A stretch of DNA of 64,000 bases from an uncultured Gammaproteobacteria bacterium (GCA_958295835.1 OY282378.1:1567001-1631000); one strand, 5' to 3'. Shown: positions 25,936 through 34,913, counted from the first letter of the stretch. Translations and numbers: made by a program. Notes: generated by a model not told the origin, from the sequence alone.

Positions 25936-26106
25936 TCATCGGGCGATGCAGGGAAGACGGCATGGGCAAATCCCCCGGCGACATGCATTTTCAGAGTGGC
26001 GGCGGCAAGGGACGGACATGCTCACTTGGTTCGGATGCACCTCGTGCTTCGCCTCCAGCGCCACCCGCTTCTTGAAATCCGCCGTGAACCGCCGCCTCGT
26101 CATCAT
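25936..26106 (-). pseudogene. IS3-type transposase OrfA remnant with internal deletion
   Basis: Starting at ATG 26106 the minus strand reads MMTRRRFTADFKKRVALEA, the N-terminus of IS3-family OrfA (helix-turn-helix), and then jumps straight to KHEVHPNQVS, which in intact proteins lies about 15-20 residues later, before WKxQ. After that the frame loses similarity and stops at 25936. No OrfB integrase core and no terminal inverted repeats can be found, so the element is dead. Confidence 0.75.
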
Positions 26107-26216
26107 CCCATGCCTCCCTCAAGGCTTGGAATACACCTTGGCCGACTGTCTCAAATGATGGGACCACCTCACATTCTGGCGTCAGGGCCAGATCGCTGAA
26201 AATCTATTGATATCTC

Positions 26217-26425
26217 AGTGCATGAACTCCCTCTCGCTACGATGGCACTCGATGGCGTGCCCGTCGCCGAGGCGCCGGATCGGTGGGTCCTCCCGGTCGC
26301 AGGTGCCCTCGACCGCCAGTGGGCAGCGGTCGAAGAAGAAGCACCTCATCTATCCGCCGGAGAGCTCCTCCGGATGACACCCGGCGAAGTCCGGCGGCAG
26401 CTCGATCAGAGTGCCGGACCGGGTT
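26217..26425 (-). pseudogene. Duplicated, internally deleted 3' end of oligopeptide ABC ATPase gene
   Basis: Bases 26217-26328 repeat 28794-28906 almost exactly; this is the last part of the ABC ATPase gene, covering the CPFFDRCPLAVEGTCDRED region. After a jump that drops about 390 bases, 26352-26410 resembles 29314-29372, the signature-motif region (PPEFAGRYPEELSGG). The copy has no reading frame and no start. Confidence 0.75.
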
Positions 26426-26488
26426 GACTCCCGGCGTAACGGATCAAAGGCCGGTCCTGCCCGAATGAGACAAACGGCTGGCACACGA

Positions 26489-27853
26489 TCAGATGAGCCG
26501 GCGCCCGTGCTCCCCGAAGGTAATCCAGTGGACGATGCCTTTGTAAAGACCCTTACCAATGCCTCGCACCTCGGTAAGATCCTCGTCAGCACGAAACGGG
26601 CCATGTCTGTCCCGGTGCGCGACAATGGCTTGAGCCAATTTACTGCCGACGCGCGGCAGGTTTTCCAGATCATCGACCGTAGCCGTGTTGACGTTGATGA
26701 GGCTGGAGCTACCGTCGCTGGGCGGATGATCGTCGCCATGCTCTGAAACCATATTCGGAGAAACGTCCGTCTCACTGGACGAGACCGGTTCTTCGTCGAT
26801 CGTACGGTTTGATCTTTCCTCATCGTGGAGCCACCCCAAATTCTCAAGAGTCTGATACGCCTGCTCGATTTGTCTGCGATAGAATCTGCCTCCTCGCATA
26901 CGACGAGCAATGTCGTCAACCGACGCCGACCGTTCGTTGTGAGCCACCCAATGAACGCTCGCCAGGAGCTCCACGCCCAAGGGCGTCTCGAACCCGTCCA
27001 TCAAATCCCCCACTTTGGAGACACGCCCCTGGGTATCAGGACGATCCGCCAGAAAACCCTCGGCATCCCCGACCGCTCCGGGTATCAATTCGAACAGATT
27101 GCCGGATCCGTCCTTGACGTTGTGACGTCCTGAAATCCAATGTCCTTCCATCTTGCGCAAGACCCGGCGAAGATCTTCCGCATAAAGACCTCCGTTCCCT
27201 TCCGAGTAATCGAGTTGCAAAGGTTCGCCGGCAACCTGCAGGAAGTACATCAACTCGTGCACCTTCGCTTCCGGCAGCGTCCCGCCCTTTCCCGGCTGCC
27301 CGGACAGGTAGCGATCCACCAGCATCACCAGCGCCGCGCGGCCCGGGGTCATTTCCGGTGCTTCGATCGAGCGATTCATGGTCCTGGTGCCCGGCGTTCC
27401 CTCCGGCTCGAAAACCACAATCTGCACGTCGTCGGACAGTTCCCCGAGCTTCCGCTCGATCAGGGAACGTACATCCGCCCACTCCAGTCCTCCATGGCCG
27501 CAGCCCAGCGCCGGCATTGCAATGGAGCGAATCTCTCGCCTCCGAATCTGGTCAGCCAGTGCGGTCAAGCCGAGCTCTACATCGCACAACCGGCTTCCGG
27601 CCCGCCAGTGGCGCTTGGTCGGGAAGTTGATGATGTACTTGGGGTTGTCATCAAGTCGCTCGGTGACGAACAACTGCCCCGGCCGGACTTCCTTGCGCTC
27701 GCAGGCTCTCGAGTATTCCTTGAAGTTCGCCGGAAATGCTTTTTTGAACTGCAACGCGATGCCCTTTCCCATGACGCCCACACAATTCACGGTGTTCACC
27801 AGAGCCTCGGCATCGGCAAAGAGCAAGTTCCCGGTTCTATAGTCGATGTTCAT
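26489..27853 (-). CDS. darG: DarG macro-domain antitoxin with extra ComEA-like HhH tail
   Basis: 454 residues. Residues 1-155 are a macrodomain with NTVNCVGVMGKGIALQFK, the catalytic-lysine motif NFPTKRHW (K80) and ALGCGHGGL; in DarG this removes ADP-ribose from thymidine in single-stranded DNA. Residues about 165-345 match the DarT-neutralising C-terminal domain (AALVMLVDRYL, HELMYFLQVAGE, LLASVHWVA). A charged linker leads to residues 384-445, INVNTATVDDLENLPRVGSK with LTEVRGIGKGLYKGI, a ComEA-type double helix-hairpin-helix that canonical DarG (about 350 residues) lacks. Start: GGAGG ribosome binding site 6 bases before ATG 27853, 13 bases after the darT stop. All antitoxin parts appear intact. 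Confidence 0.93.
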   Translation of the reverse strand: MNIDYRTGNLLFADAEALVNTVNCVGVMGKGIALQFKKAFPANFKEYSRACERKEVRPGQLFVTERLDDNPKYIINFPTKRHWRAGSRLCDVELGLTALADQIRRREIRSIAMPALGCGHGGLEWADVRSLIERKLGELSDDVQIVVFEPEGTPGTRTMNRSIEAPEMTPGRAALVMLVDRYLSGQPGKGGTLPEAKVHELMYFLQVAGEPLQLDYSEGNGGLYAEDLRRVLRKMEGHWISGRHNVKDGSGNLFELIPGAVGDAEGFLADRPDTQGRVSKVGDLMDGFETPLGVELLASVHWVAHNERSASVDDIARRMRGGRFYRRQIEQAYQTLENLGWLHDEERSNRTIDEEPVSSSETDVSPNMVSEHGDDHPPSDGSSSLINVNTATVDDLENLPRVGSKLAQAIVAHRDRHGPFRADEDLTEVRGIGKGLYKGIVHWITFGEHGRRLI

Positions 27854-27866
27854 GGGCGCCTCCAGA

Positions 27867-28517
27867 TCAGTAGTACCAGTGCCGCTTGATCACGACACGG
27901 GGTTCGTGGCCGGAATCTACGATTATCTGAAGCACGCGCTTTCGGATGCGATCGGAAATAACACCGATCCTTGTTATCAGATGCCACGGGACGAAGCCGT
28001 GTACGAGAAACTCCGCTTGCTTTTCTTTCATGACTTCAGACCAGTGACGTGCCGCCACTGCGTTTCAGTCAATCCGGTCAAGTCGATCGAGATCACCATG
28101 GAACTGCACTCCGGCGGCGGCAGCGTTTCCAGTGGAAAAAGCCCAGCGCCGACCCTCACGATTGGCCCAATCCACTACCTCGCGCAAATCCGCTTCAAGG
28201 TGAACGATGGGTGCCTGGCCGCCACCATAAGCAAGCTCCGATGCGCTATCGGGATCAGTATTCTTCCGATGAATGGAGTACAGCATCGGAGAGCGAGGGC
28301 AGAAGTAGAACGGAACGTAATCTCCTACGCAGGTATCCGGGTGGCAGGACACGCGCCGCCGGAGCCGGTGTTCCTTGATCTTGGCCATTCCGATGGTCGT
28401 GCCGGCCTTCGGACGGTGGATCATTCTTGCGTCGCAATGCAGGCCGCCATCGTTCATGATCGCCGTCAGTCGGTCGCCGTGGACGATGTGAAAGATCCTG
28501 GGGTGTGCCGGCGTCAT
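27867..28517 (-). pseudogene. darT: DarT DNA ADP-ribosyltransferase toxin interrupted by in-frame TGA
   Basis: From ATG 28517 the frame reads PRIFHIVHGDRLTAIMNDGG, then GDYVPFYFCPRSPMLYSIHR and GGQAPIVHLEADL, all standard for DarT (DUF4433), the toxin that ADP-ribosylates thymidine in single-stranded DNA. Codon 151 is TGA (28065-28067), in the same frame as what follows: NAVAARHWSEVMKEKQAEFL and on to a stop at 27867. In relatives the position after the aspartate is usually tryptophan as I recall, so TGG to TGA is the simplest explanation. The expected catalytic glutamate (KQAEFLV, codon 169) lies beyond the stop. Total length, 216 codons, is normal for DarT. Confidence 0.88.
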
Positions 28518-28597
28518 CACGACCACTTTCCACATCGCGTCGTATGATGCCCATTATCGCCGAATTTCCGGTGTTGTCCCGGTATGCCCACGTAACG

Positions 28598-28799
28598 TCA
28601 GCTACTGGAACACAAGCTGGTGGTGGAATGGAGCGGGCCAAGCGGAACGCGCGACGTGCGCCATACCTTTGCGGTGGGGGATGCCCTGCCCGGCGTCGAG
28701 ACGACCGCGGTGTTGCCCGCGCAGAGGGCCGTTCCCGAGATCCTGTGCCGTATGGCGCACGTGCCGCAGGCACGCACTCGCCATCCGCTCAGTGCATGA
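28598..28799 (+). pseudogene. Unidentified open fragment beside the DarTG module
   Basis: A 60-codon stretch closed by stops on both sides and without a plausible start reads LLEHKLVVEWSGPSGTRDVR then HTFAVGDALPGVETTAVL. It looks protein-like but I cannot assign it. It may be the tail of a gene cut by the event that placed DarTG here, or chance. Confidence 0.25.
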
Positions 28800-30603
28800 A
28801 CTCCCTCTCGCTTCGATGGCACTCGATGGCGTGCCCGTCGCCGAGGCGCCGGATCGGTGGGTCCTCCCGGTCGCAGGTGCCCTCGACCGCCAGCGGGCAG
28901 CGGTCGAAGAAGGGGCAGCCGATCTCGGTCAGCTTGACCACCCGATCAATGCCCGCCTTGGCCTCCTGGGTCTCCATGGCCTCTTCCAGCCAGCCGATGC
29001 GCAGCTCCGGGACCGAGGAGATCAGCAGCCGGGTATAGGGATGGTAGGGGGGCGAGAGCACCCGATCCGTCGGCCCCTGCTCGACCACCCTCCCGGCGTA
29101 GAGCACCACGATCTCGTCGGCGAACGAGGCGATGGTGGAGAGATCGTGGCTGATGAAGACGAAGGACACACCGGTCTGCTTGCGCAGCCGCTTGAGCAAC
29201 TCGATCACGTTGGCGCCGACGATGGTGTCCAACGCCGAGATGACCTCGTCGCAGAGCAGCACCTCGGGTGAGGCCGCGAGCGCACGTGCAAGATTCACGC
29301 GCTGCTTCTGCCCCCCGGAGAGCTCCTCCGGGTAGCGCCCGGCGAACTCCGGCGGCAGCTCGACCATGTGGAGCAGCTCGCCGATGCGCTTGCGCTTCTC
29401 TGCGCCCTTCAGGCCGAGGTAGAACTCGATCGGGCGGCCGAGAATATGGTCGATCCGCTGGCGCGGATTGAGCGCGGTATCCGCCATCTGGAAGACGAAC
29501 TGCACCTTCTGCAGCTCGCCGCGGGCGCGCTGGTGGAGGCTGGGTTGCAGCCTGTCGCCGTCCAGCAGGACCTCCCCTTCGCTCGCGGGCAGCAGGCCGG
29601 ACATGACCCGCGCCAGCGTGGACTTGCCGCAGCCGGACTCGCCGATCACCCCCACCGTGTGGCCGCGCTGCACCGACACGTTGATGTCGCGAAGCACCTT
29701 GAGGACCGGGGCGCCGCCCCTGCCCTTTCCATATCCCGCGGTGACGTTCTTCACTTCGAGGGCGGGGGCGTCGCGCTCGTGCGCGTCCGACGATTCATCG
29801 CCTTGGCCGGCCGCCGGCGGCGGGCGCACGGCGGCCATCAGCCGCCGCGTGTAGTCGTGGGAGGGCCGGTTGATGACCTTGTCGGCCGTCCCGTGTTCCT
29901 GGACGTCCCCCGCGTAGAGCACGACGATGTGATCGGCGATCTGCGCGACCACGGAGAGATCGTGGGTCACGTAGATCGCGGCCGACCCCTCCTGCCGGAT
30001 CACCGACTTGAATGCCTTGAGGACCTCGATCTGGGTGGTGACGTCCAGAGCGGTGGTCGGCTCGTCCAGGATCAGCAGGTCCGGCTTGCCGCACAGGGCC
30101 ATGGCCGCCATCAGCCGCTGCAACTGGCCCCCTGAGACCTGGTGCGGATAGCGCTTGCCCAGGCGGTCCGGGTCCGGCAGCTCCAGGGCCCGGTAGAGCT
30201 CCTCGGCCCGAAGGTCGGCCTGCTCACGGCTCAGTTGCCCGTGGAGGATGGGGGATTCCGTCACCTGCTCCCCGATCGTCAGCGCGGGGTTGAAGGTGGC
30301 GGCGGCGCTCTGCGCCAGATACGCGACACGCTGGCCGCGAAGCGCGCGCTGCTCGTCCGGCGGCATGGAGATGACGTCGCGCCCGTCCAGCCGGACCTCG
30401 CCGCCGGTGAACTCCAGGCCCGGCTTGGCGTACCCCAGCGCGGACAGGGCGATGGTGGTCTTTCCCGATCCCGACTCGCCGATCAGCGCCACCACCTCCC
30501 CGCGCTTCACGCTGAAGCTCACGCCCTTGACGATGGGGGTCAGACCGCCGTCGTCCCCGCGGGCATCGATCTTCAGGCGGTCGACTTCAAGGAGGGCGGG
30601 CAT
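28789..30603 (-). CDS. Oligopeptide/dipeptide ABC transporter fused ATP-binding protein (DppD-DppF type)
   Basis: 604 residues from ATG 30603, containing two complete ABC ATPase domains. The first has GESGSGKTT, VSGGQLQR and LLILDEPTTALD; the second has GESGCGKST, LSGGQKQR and VLLCDEVISALD. The second half ends with the oligopeptide-ATPase tail (GCPFFDRCPLAVEGTCD), where cysteines in related proteins bind an Fe-S cluster. Tandem fusion of DppD- and DppF-like subunits means one polypeptide supplies both sites. The start overlaps the permease stop (ATGA). It powers import of peptides or other solutes bound by the Tat-exported binding protein encoded at the head of the operon. Its 3' end is partly duplicated at 26217-26425. 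Confidence 0.95.
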   Translation of the reverse strand: MPALLEVDRLKIDARGDDGGLTPIVKGVSFSVKRGEVVALIGESGSGKTTIALSALGYAKPGLEFTGGEVRLDGRDVISMPPDEQRALRGQRVAYLAQSAAATFNPALTIGEQVTESPILHGQLSREQADLRAEELYRALELPDPDRLGKRYPHQVSGGQLQRLMAAMALCGKPDLLILDEPTTALDVTTQIEVLKAFKSVIRQEGSAAIYVTHDLSVVAQIADHIVVLYAGDVQEHGTADKVINRPSHDYTRRLMAAVRPPPAAGQGDESSDAHERDAPALEVKNVTAGYGKGRGGAPVLKVLRDINVSVQRGHTVGVIGESGCGKSTLARVMSGLLPASEGEVLLDGDRLQPSLHQRARGELQKVQFVFQMADTALNPRQRIDHILGRPIEFYLGLKGAEKRKRIGELLHMVELPPEFAGRYPEELSGGQKQRVNLARALAASPEVLLCDEVISALDTIVGANVIELLKRLRKQTGVSFVFISHDLSTIASFADEIVVLYAGRVVEQGPTDRVLSPPYHPYTRLLISSVPELRIGWLEEAMETQEAKAGIDRVVKLTEIGCPFFDRCPLAVEGTCDREDPPIRRLGDGHAIECHRSEREFMH

Positions 30604-31538
30604 CAGATCATCCTCCTGGCCAGCCTGCCGCCGGCGTGGGCGGAGACGTCGTCGACGATCAGGTTGATGGCGATGGTCAGGGTGGCGATCGCCAGCGCCG
30701 GCACCAGCGGCGCGATGGAGCCGTAGGGCAGCCCCGACAGGTTCTCCCTGACCATGCTGCCCCAATCCGACTGCGGCGGCTGCACCCCGAGCCCGAGAAA
30801 GCTCAGGCTGGAGATGAAAAGGATGACGTAGACGAAGCGCAGGCCGAAGTCGGTGGCCATCGGCATGGCCACGTTGGGCAGGATCTCGCGGGTGATGATC
30901 CACCACAGGCCCTCGCCCCGTACCCGGGCGGCCTCGACGAAGTCGCTGACCATGACGTCCAGCCCCAGGGCGCGGGCGATGCGGAACACGCTGGTCGCGT
31001 AGATCAATCCGGTGAGCAGGATCAGGATGGGGATGGTGCTGCCGATGGCGGCGATCACCACCAGCGCCAGCATGATGCTCGGCATCGACAGGAAGGCGTC
31101 GTTCACCCGGCTGAGCGCCGAGTCGAGGACGGTGCCCCCGACCGCCGCCGCGATGCCCAGGGTGACCCCCACGAGGTAGGCCAGCAGGGTCGAGGCCAGC
31201 GAGATGCCGATGGTGGTGCGCGCGCCGAACAGGGTCCGGGAGAGCGTATCCCGCCCGAGGTAGTCGCTGCCCAGGTAGACCACCTTGCTCGGGGGCTGGA
31301 AATCCGTATCGGGGTAGAGCTCGTCGCTGCCCGGCTTGATGAAGAGTGCTTCGTCGAGGATGTCCGCCTCGTGGTAGGGGGAGATGGTCGGGCCGATGAC
31401 CACGATGACCGCCCAGAACACGACCACGCAGATCCCGAGCTTCCCGCTCCAGGAGAGCTGCAGCCGGCGCCGGGGCGGAGCGTCGGGCAGCTCCTCGAAC
31501 TGCGTTGCCGGGCCGATCTTTCCGGTCGTATCGGTCAT
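30603..31538 (-). CDS. ABC transporter permease, DppC/OppC type
   Basis: 311 residues. An N-terminal cytoplasmic tail and a hydrophobic segment (LGICVVVFWAVIVVIGP) precede a loop with YLGSDYLGRDTLSRTLFGAR, a typical DppC signature, then five membrane spans and the EAARVRGEGLWWIITREILP coupling motif that docks with the ATPase. Together with the DppB-type subunit it forms the transmembrane channel. It overlaps the ATPase gene by four bases and begins 25 bases after the preceding permease gene. Confidence 0.94.
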   Translation of the reverse strand: MTDTTGKIGPATQFEELPDAPPRRRLQLSWSGKLGICVVVFWAVIVVIGPTISPYHEADILDEALFIKPGSDELYPDTDFQPPSKVVYLGSDYLGRDTLSRTLFGARTTIGISLASTLLAYLVGVTLGIAAAVGGTVLDSALSRVNDAFLSMPSIMLALVVIAAIGSTIPILILLTGLIYATSVFRIARALGLDVMVSDFVEAARVRGEGLWWIITREILPNVAMPMATDFGLRFVYVILFISSLSFLGLGVQPPQSDWGSMVRENLSGLPYGSIAPLVPALAIATLTIAINLIVDDVSAHAGGRLARRMI

Positions 31539-31563
31539 GTGCGGTGCCTCCGTTGCGCGGCCT

Positions 31564-32532
31564 CTATTTCGGATGCCGCAGCCTGGGGTTCGACAGGATC
31601 GAGGCCATGTCCGCGATGAAGATCAGGACGATGTAGGTCGCGCAGAAGATCATGGCGCAGGCCTGCACCAGCGGCAGATCCCGGGTCTGCACCGCGTCGA
31701 TCATCAGCTTGGCGAGCCCCGGGTAGGCGAAGATCGTCTCGACGATGACCACGCCGCTCACCAGGTACGCCAGGTTCAGGGCGACCACGTTGACGATCGG
31801 GCCGATCGCGTTGAACAGCGCATGGCGCAGGATGATCCGCTGCCGCGGCACGCCCTTGAGGATCGCCATCTCGATGTAGGGCGAGCTCATGACGTTGAGC
31901 ACCGTGGCCCGGGTCATCCGCATGATCTGCGAGGACGCCACGATGACCAGGGTCAGGGTGGGCATGGCCAGCGCCTTGACGAGCTGCCAGCCGGTCTCGT
32001 TCCCGCTCATGTAGGCGGTCGCGGGCAGCCAGCCCAGGTACACCGCCACCACCAGCACCAGGAACGTGGCGACGAGGAACTCGGGCACCGAGATCAGGCC
32101 GAGCGTGGTGAAGGTGACGATCCGGTCCAGCCGCGTACCGGGGTACATCGCGGCGAGCAGGCCCAGGGCCATGGAGAGGGGTACCGCGACCGCCGCCACC
32201 ACGCCGGCCAGCCGGATGGTGTTCCACATGCGGGGAGCGAGCATCTCGGAGATGGGGGTGCCGATGGTGCCGAAGCCGCTGCCGGCCTTGGAAACGCCGA
32301 GGTCCCCGGTCATCAGGTTCCCGAGCCAGAGGAAGTAGCGCACGTGCGCCGGCTGGTCCAGGCCGAGCTTGGCGCGCAGTGCGGCCAGGGACTCGGGGGT
32401 CGCCATCTGGCCGAGGATGATGTTGGCGACGTCGCCCGGCAGCACGCTGGTGCTGATGAAGATGAGGATCGACACCACCAGCAGGGTGGCGATGCCGACG
32501 GCGATCCGGCGCAGGATGGCCTGTAGCAACAT
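31564..32532 (-). CDS. ABC transporter permease, DppB/OppB type
   Basis: 322 residues with an N-terminal span (VGIATLLVVSILIFISTSVL), the DppB-typical LPGDVANIILG just after it, and further spans ending in YIVLIFIADMASILSNPRLR, where the DPR-like end is characteristic of the subunit. The coupling helix is in YIEMAILKGVPRQRIILRHA. It is the second gene of the operon, after the binding-protein gene and an intergenic hairpin, and precedes the DppC-type partner. Confidence 0.94.
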   Translation of the reverse strand: MLLQAILRRIAVGIATLLVVSILIFISTSVLPGDVANIILGQMATPESLAALRAKLGLDQPAHVRYFLWLGNLMTGDLGVSKAGSGFGTIGTPISEMLAPRMWNTIRLAGVVAAVAVPLSMALGLLAAMYPGTRLDRIVTFTTLGLISVPEFLVATFLVLVVAVYLGWLPATAYMSGNETGWQLVKALAMPTLTLVIVASSQIMRMTRATVLNVMSSPYIEMAILKGVPRQRIILRHALFNAIGPIVNVVALNLAYLVSGVVIVETIFAYPGLAKLMIDAVQTRDLPLVQACAMIFCATYIVLIFIADMASILSNPRLRHPK

Positions 32533-32598
32533 CGCAGGTGATCGATCCGGGTCGGTGTCCGTCTTCGGGGTCAGGCCTGAACCGTCGGCCGGCCGCGG

Positions 32599-32628
32599 GC
32601 CGTCACCCGGCCGCGGCCGGGTGACGGC
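32599..32628. promoter_or_regulatory. Strong 14-bp hairpin between binding-protein and permease genes
   Basis: GCCGTCACCCGGCC pairs with GGCCGGGTGACGGC around a 2-base centre. There is no T-run on either side, so it is not a classic terminator. In periplasmic-binding-protein operons such hairpins protect the upstream mRNA and lower expression of the downstream permease genes; that role is inferred here. Confidence 0.6.
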
Positions 32629-32709
32629 GCCTTGAAGACCTCAGGAGGAAGGCCCGCACGGTCGAAACCGTGCGAGCTTCTCCATACCGGACGGCGGTGC
32701 GATCCGGGC

Positions 32710-34290
32710 TCAGGCTTCCCGCCAGGCGGACTCCACCCACTGGTAGGCGCCCAGCGAGCCCAGCGGGATGTTGGGGATCCCGTGGATCTTGTCGCTGACC
32801 CCGTCGAGGTTGTTCACGTGGTAGGGGATCACCATGCCGCTCCCCTCGTGCACCAGCATCTGCATCTCGCACAGCATCTCATGGCGCTTGACGGGATCGG
32901 TCTCGGCAAGCTGCAGCTTCAGCAGCTCCCCGAACCGCTCGTTGTTCCAGAAGGTGTCGTTCCACGCCGCGCCCGGCGCGAACTGGATCGACAGCATCGC
33001 GTTCGCGGTGGGACGCTGGTTCCACGACACGACGTTCAGCGGCTCCTTCATCCACACCGCCCCCCAGTACCCGTCCGTCGGCACCTTCTTGATGCTGAGA
33101 TCGAAGCCGATCTTCTTCAGGTTGGCCTGCATCAGGAGGCACGCTTCCTCGATGCCGGGCGCCACCGGCGCGACGAAGAGCTCCGCGGAGGAATAACCGG
33201 ACTTGCCGAGGTGGAACTTGGCCTTGTCCGGGTCGTACTCGCGTTGCGGCAGCTCGTGGCAATGGTCCGCGCCGTAGGCAATCGAGATCGGATGGTCGTT
33301 GCCCACCCCGCCGTGCCCCTTGAGGACGGACCGCACGATGCGCTCGCGGTCCTGGATGTACTGCAGGCCCTTCACGAAGTCGTCGCTCGATCCCGGCTCC
33401 GTGTTCTTGAGGCAGCAGATGCCGCCGTAGAGGCCCGAGGGCGTCGAATTGATGTGCACCCCCTCGCTCTGCTCGACCAGGCGGATGCCCTTCGAATCGA
33501 CGTTGTTGATGAGATCCACGTCACCGGCGATGAGCGCGTTGACCCGCGCGATGGGATCGGTGATGCCGGTCAGCTCCAGCGCATCGAAGTTCGCGCCGTC
33601 CCTCCAGTAGTTCGGGTTGCGCACGTGGGTCGAGCGCACGCCGGGCTCGAACGTTTCGAGCAGGAAGGGACCGGTGCCGTTCCCTTTCCTGAAGTCCTCG
33701 GTGTCCTTCTTGACGACCTTGGCCTGCTTCTCGCCGAGCTTCGCCGGGAGGTCCGAATCCGGTGAGTTCAGGACCGCCGCCACGGTATGGCTGTCGACCT
33801 TCTTCCATTCCTTCACCGTGCCGAAGAGCGCCTTGGCCACGGATGGGGAATCCTCGCCGAGATGGCGGTTCATGCTCCAGACCACGTCGTCCGCGGTCAG
33901 GGGAGAGCCGTCATGGAACTCCACGCCCTTGCGGATCTTGAAGGTGTACTCGGTGGCGTCGCTGTTGGGCGACCATTCCTCCGCCAGCTCGGGATGCAGG
34001 GACATGTTGTCGCCGAACTGGATCAGGCCGTTGTAGGTGGCGATGCCGCGGGTGTAGTCGATGCCCGAGGTGAAGACGATCGGGTCCATCTGGTCGTCCG
34101 GCCCGTGCAGGTTGTTCGCGTATTTCGCCAGCCCGCCCTTCTTCGGCGTCGCGGCAAGCGCCCCGGCCGAGGTGAGGAGACCTCCGGCGGCGGTGGCGGA
34201 GAGGCCCAGGGCGCCCATCGCCGTGAGGAACTCCCGGCGGTTCACCCGGCCGTCCCGGTACATCTGCTGGAATTTCCTGATGTCTTTCAT
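32710..34290 (-). CDS. ABC transporter substrate-binding protein (family 5, Tat-exported)
   Basis: 526 residues with a twin-arginine signal: VNRREFLTAMGALGLSATAA, then a likely AxA cleavage near SAGALAA. The mature part is an SBP_bac_5 (DppA/OppA) protein: LAEEWSPNSDATEYTFKIRK, GVEFHDGSPLTADDVVWSMN and a C-terminal region with VVSWNQRPTANAM. It captures peptides or similar solutes in the periplasm and hands them to the permeases encoded downstream. Export already folded by Tat is less usual for this family and may mean that it binds ligand or folds in the cytoplasm. Confidence 0.94.
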   Translation of the reverse strand: MKDIRKFQQMYRDGRVNRREFLTAMGALGLSATAAGGLLTSAGALAATPKKGGLAKYANNLHGPDDQMDPIVFTSGIDYTRGIATYNGLIQFGDNMSLHPELAEEWSPNSDATEYTFKIRKGVEFHDGSPLTADDVVWSMNRHLGEDSPSVAKALFGTVKEWKKVDSHTVAAVLNSPDSDLPAKLGEKQAKVVKKDTEDFRKGNGTGPFLLETFEPGVRSTHVRNPNYWRDGANFDALELTGITDPIARVNALIAGDVDLINNVDSKGIRLVEQSEGVHINSTPSGLYGGICCLKNTEPGSSDDFVKGLQYIQDRERIVRSVLKGHGGVGNDHPISIAYGADHCHELPQREYDPDKAKFHLGKSGYSSAELFVAPVAPGIEEACLLMQANLKKIGFDLSIKKVPTDGYWGAVWMKEPLNVVSWNQRPTANAMLSIQFAPGAAWNDTFWNNERFGELLKLQLAETDPVKRHEMLCEMQMLVHEGSGMVIPYHVNNLDGVSDKIHGIPNIPLGSLGAYQWVESAWREA

Positions 34291-34513
34291 GTCGTGTCCT
34301 CCTGGGGGCTTTGTGTAGTTACATCAACGGGATATGTCTTTCGGACCGTGGGGGCGCGCTTCGGCACGCCCATGGTCCTGCCGATCATGCGGGAAAGGCT
34401 CGGGCAGTATGCGCAGCCGGGCGCCGGTATCCCGCGATGTCCCTGTTGCTCCGACCGTCATGCCGGCCCGGCCGTGACCCCGGCATCGTTCGGCAGGCCG
34501 CCTGCGGCAACGG

Positions 34514-34880
34514 TCAAGCCATGCTAATCACACGGTAAAGCCATGCTAAACATATCCGAAGATCAGGGTCAATCGCGCCGGCCTCGCCCAAGACCATCAG
34601 CGCCCGCGTCTCCGTTTCGGTGAAATCGCCCATGCGAAGTGACTTCGCCGCGACATTGAACGGGCTACCGCCGGCAATGACCTCCCCCGTACTCGACCGG
34701 ATGCGGTAGTCGCGGATGTCGCGCACCCCGCACAGCACCACGCTCTGCGGGAAGCCTCCGGGGCGTTGCTGGTAGCCGGCACGGAGCTGGCGCAGCACCG
34801 AGAGCAGGGTGTCGCCGACCAGCGAGTCGATCTCGTCCACCAGCAGCACCAGCGGTGTCGGGTTCGCCACGTACCAGCCA
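34514..34880 (-). pseudogene. Duplicated internal fragment of the AAA ATPase gene
   Basis: About 34590-34877 is a nearly identical copy of 36945-37231, the part encoding the Walker B region (PLVLLVDEIDSLVGD) through SLRMGDFTE of the ATPase at 35994-37619. It has no Walker A or C-terminus and ends in an unrelated tail (GEAGAIDPDLR). At its end AAGCCATGCTAA occurs twice (34516-34527 and 34538-34549). Confidence 0.85.
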
Positions 34881-34913
34881 GCGGGCGGGCAGTACGTGTC
34901 GCCCGTTCTCCGC

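Larger units (their letters stand above)
25915..26488. other. Relic-rich junction next to the DarTG module
   Basis: This stretch has no intact gene. It carries a truncated transposase frame and a partial, internally deleted copy of the 3' end of the nearby ABC ATPase gene, both listed separately, and ends close to the darG stop. Confidence 0.6.

Noticed and set aside
28065..28067. Selenocysteine at the darT TGA, since the genome encodes SelA, SelB and tRNA-Sec
   Set aside because: A hairpin (CAGTGGC with GTCACTG, loop GGCAC) follows the TGA, but its loop starts only about 11 bases downstream, nearer than usual bacterial SECIS spacing. The codon is one transition from TGG, and relatives as I recall have Trp rather than Cys there.
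34516..34549. Possible CRISPR-like or attachment-site repeat (AAGCCATGCTAA twice)
   Set aside because: Only two 12-base copies with a 10-base gap, no integrase and no further copies; more likely local duplication at the pseudogene end.
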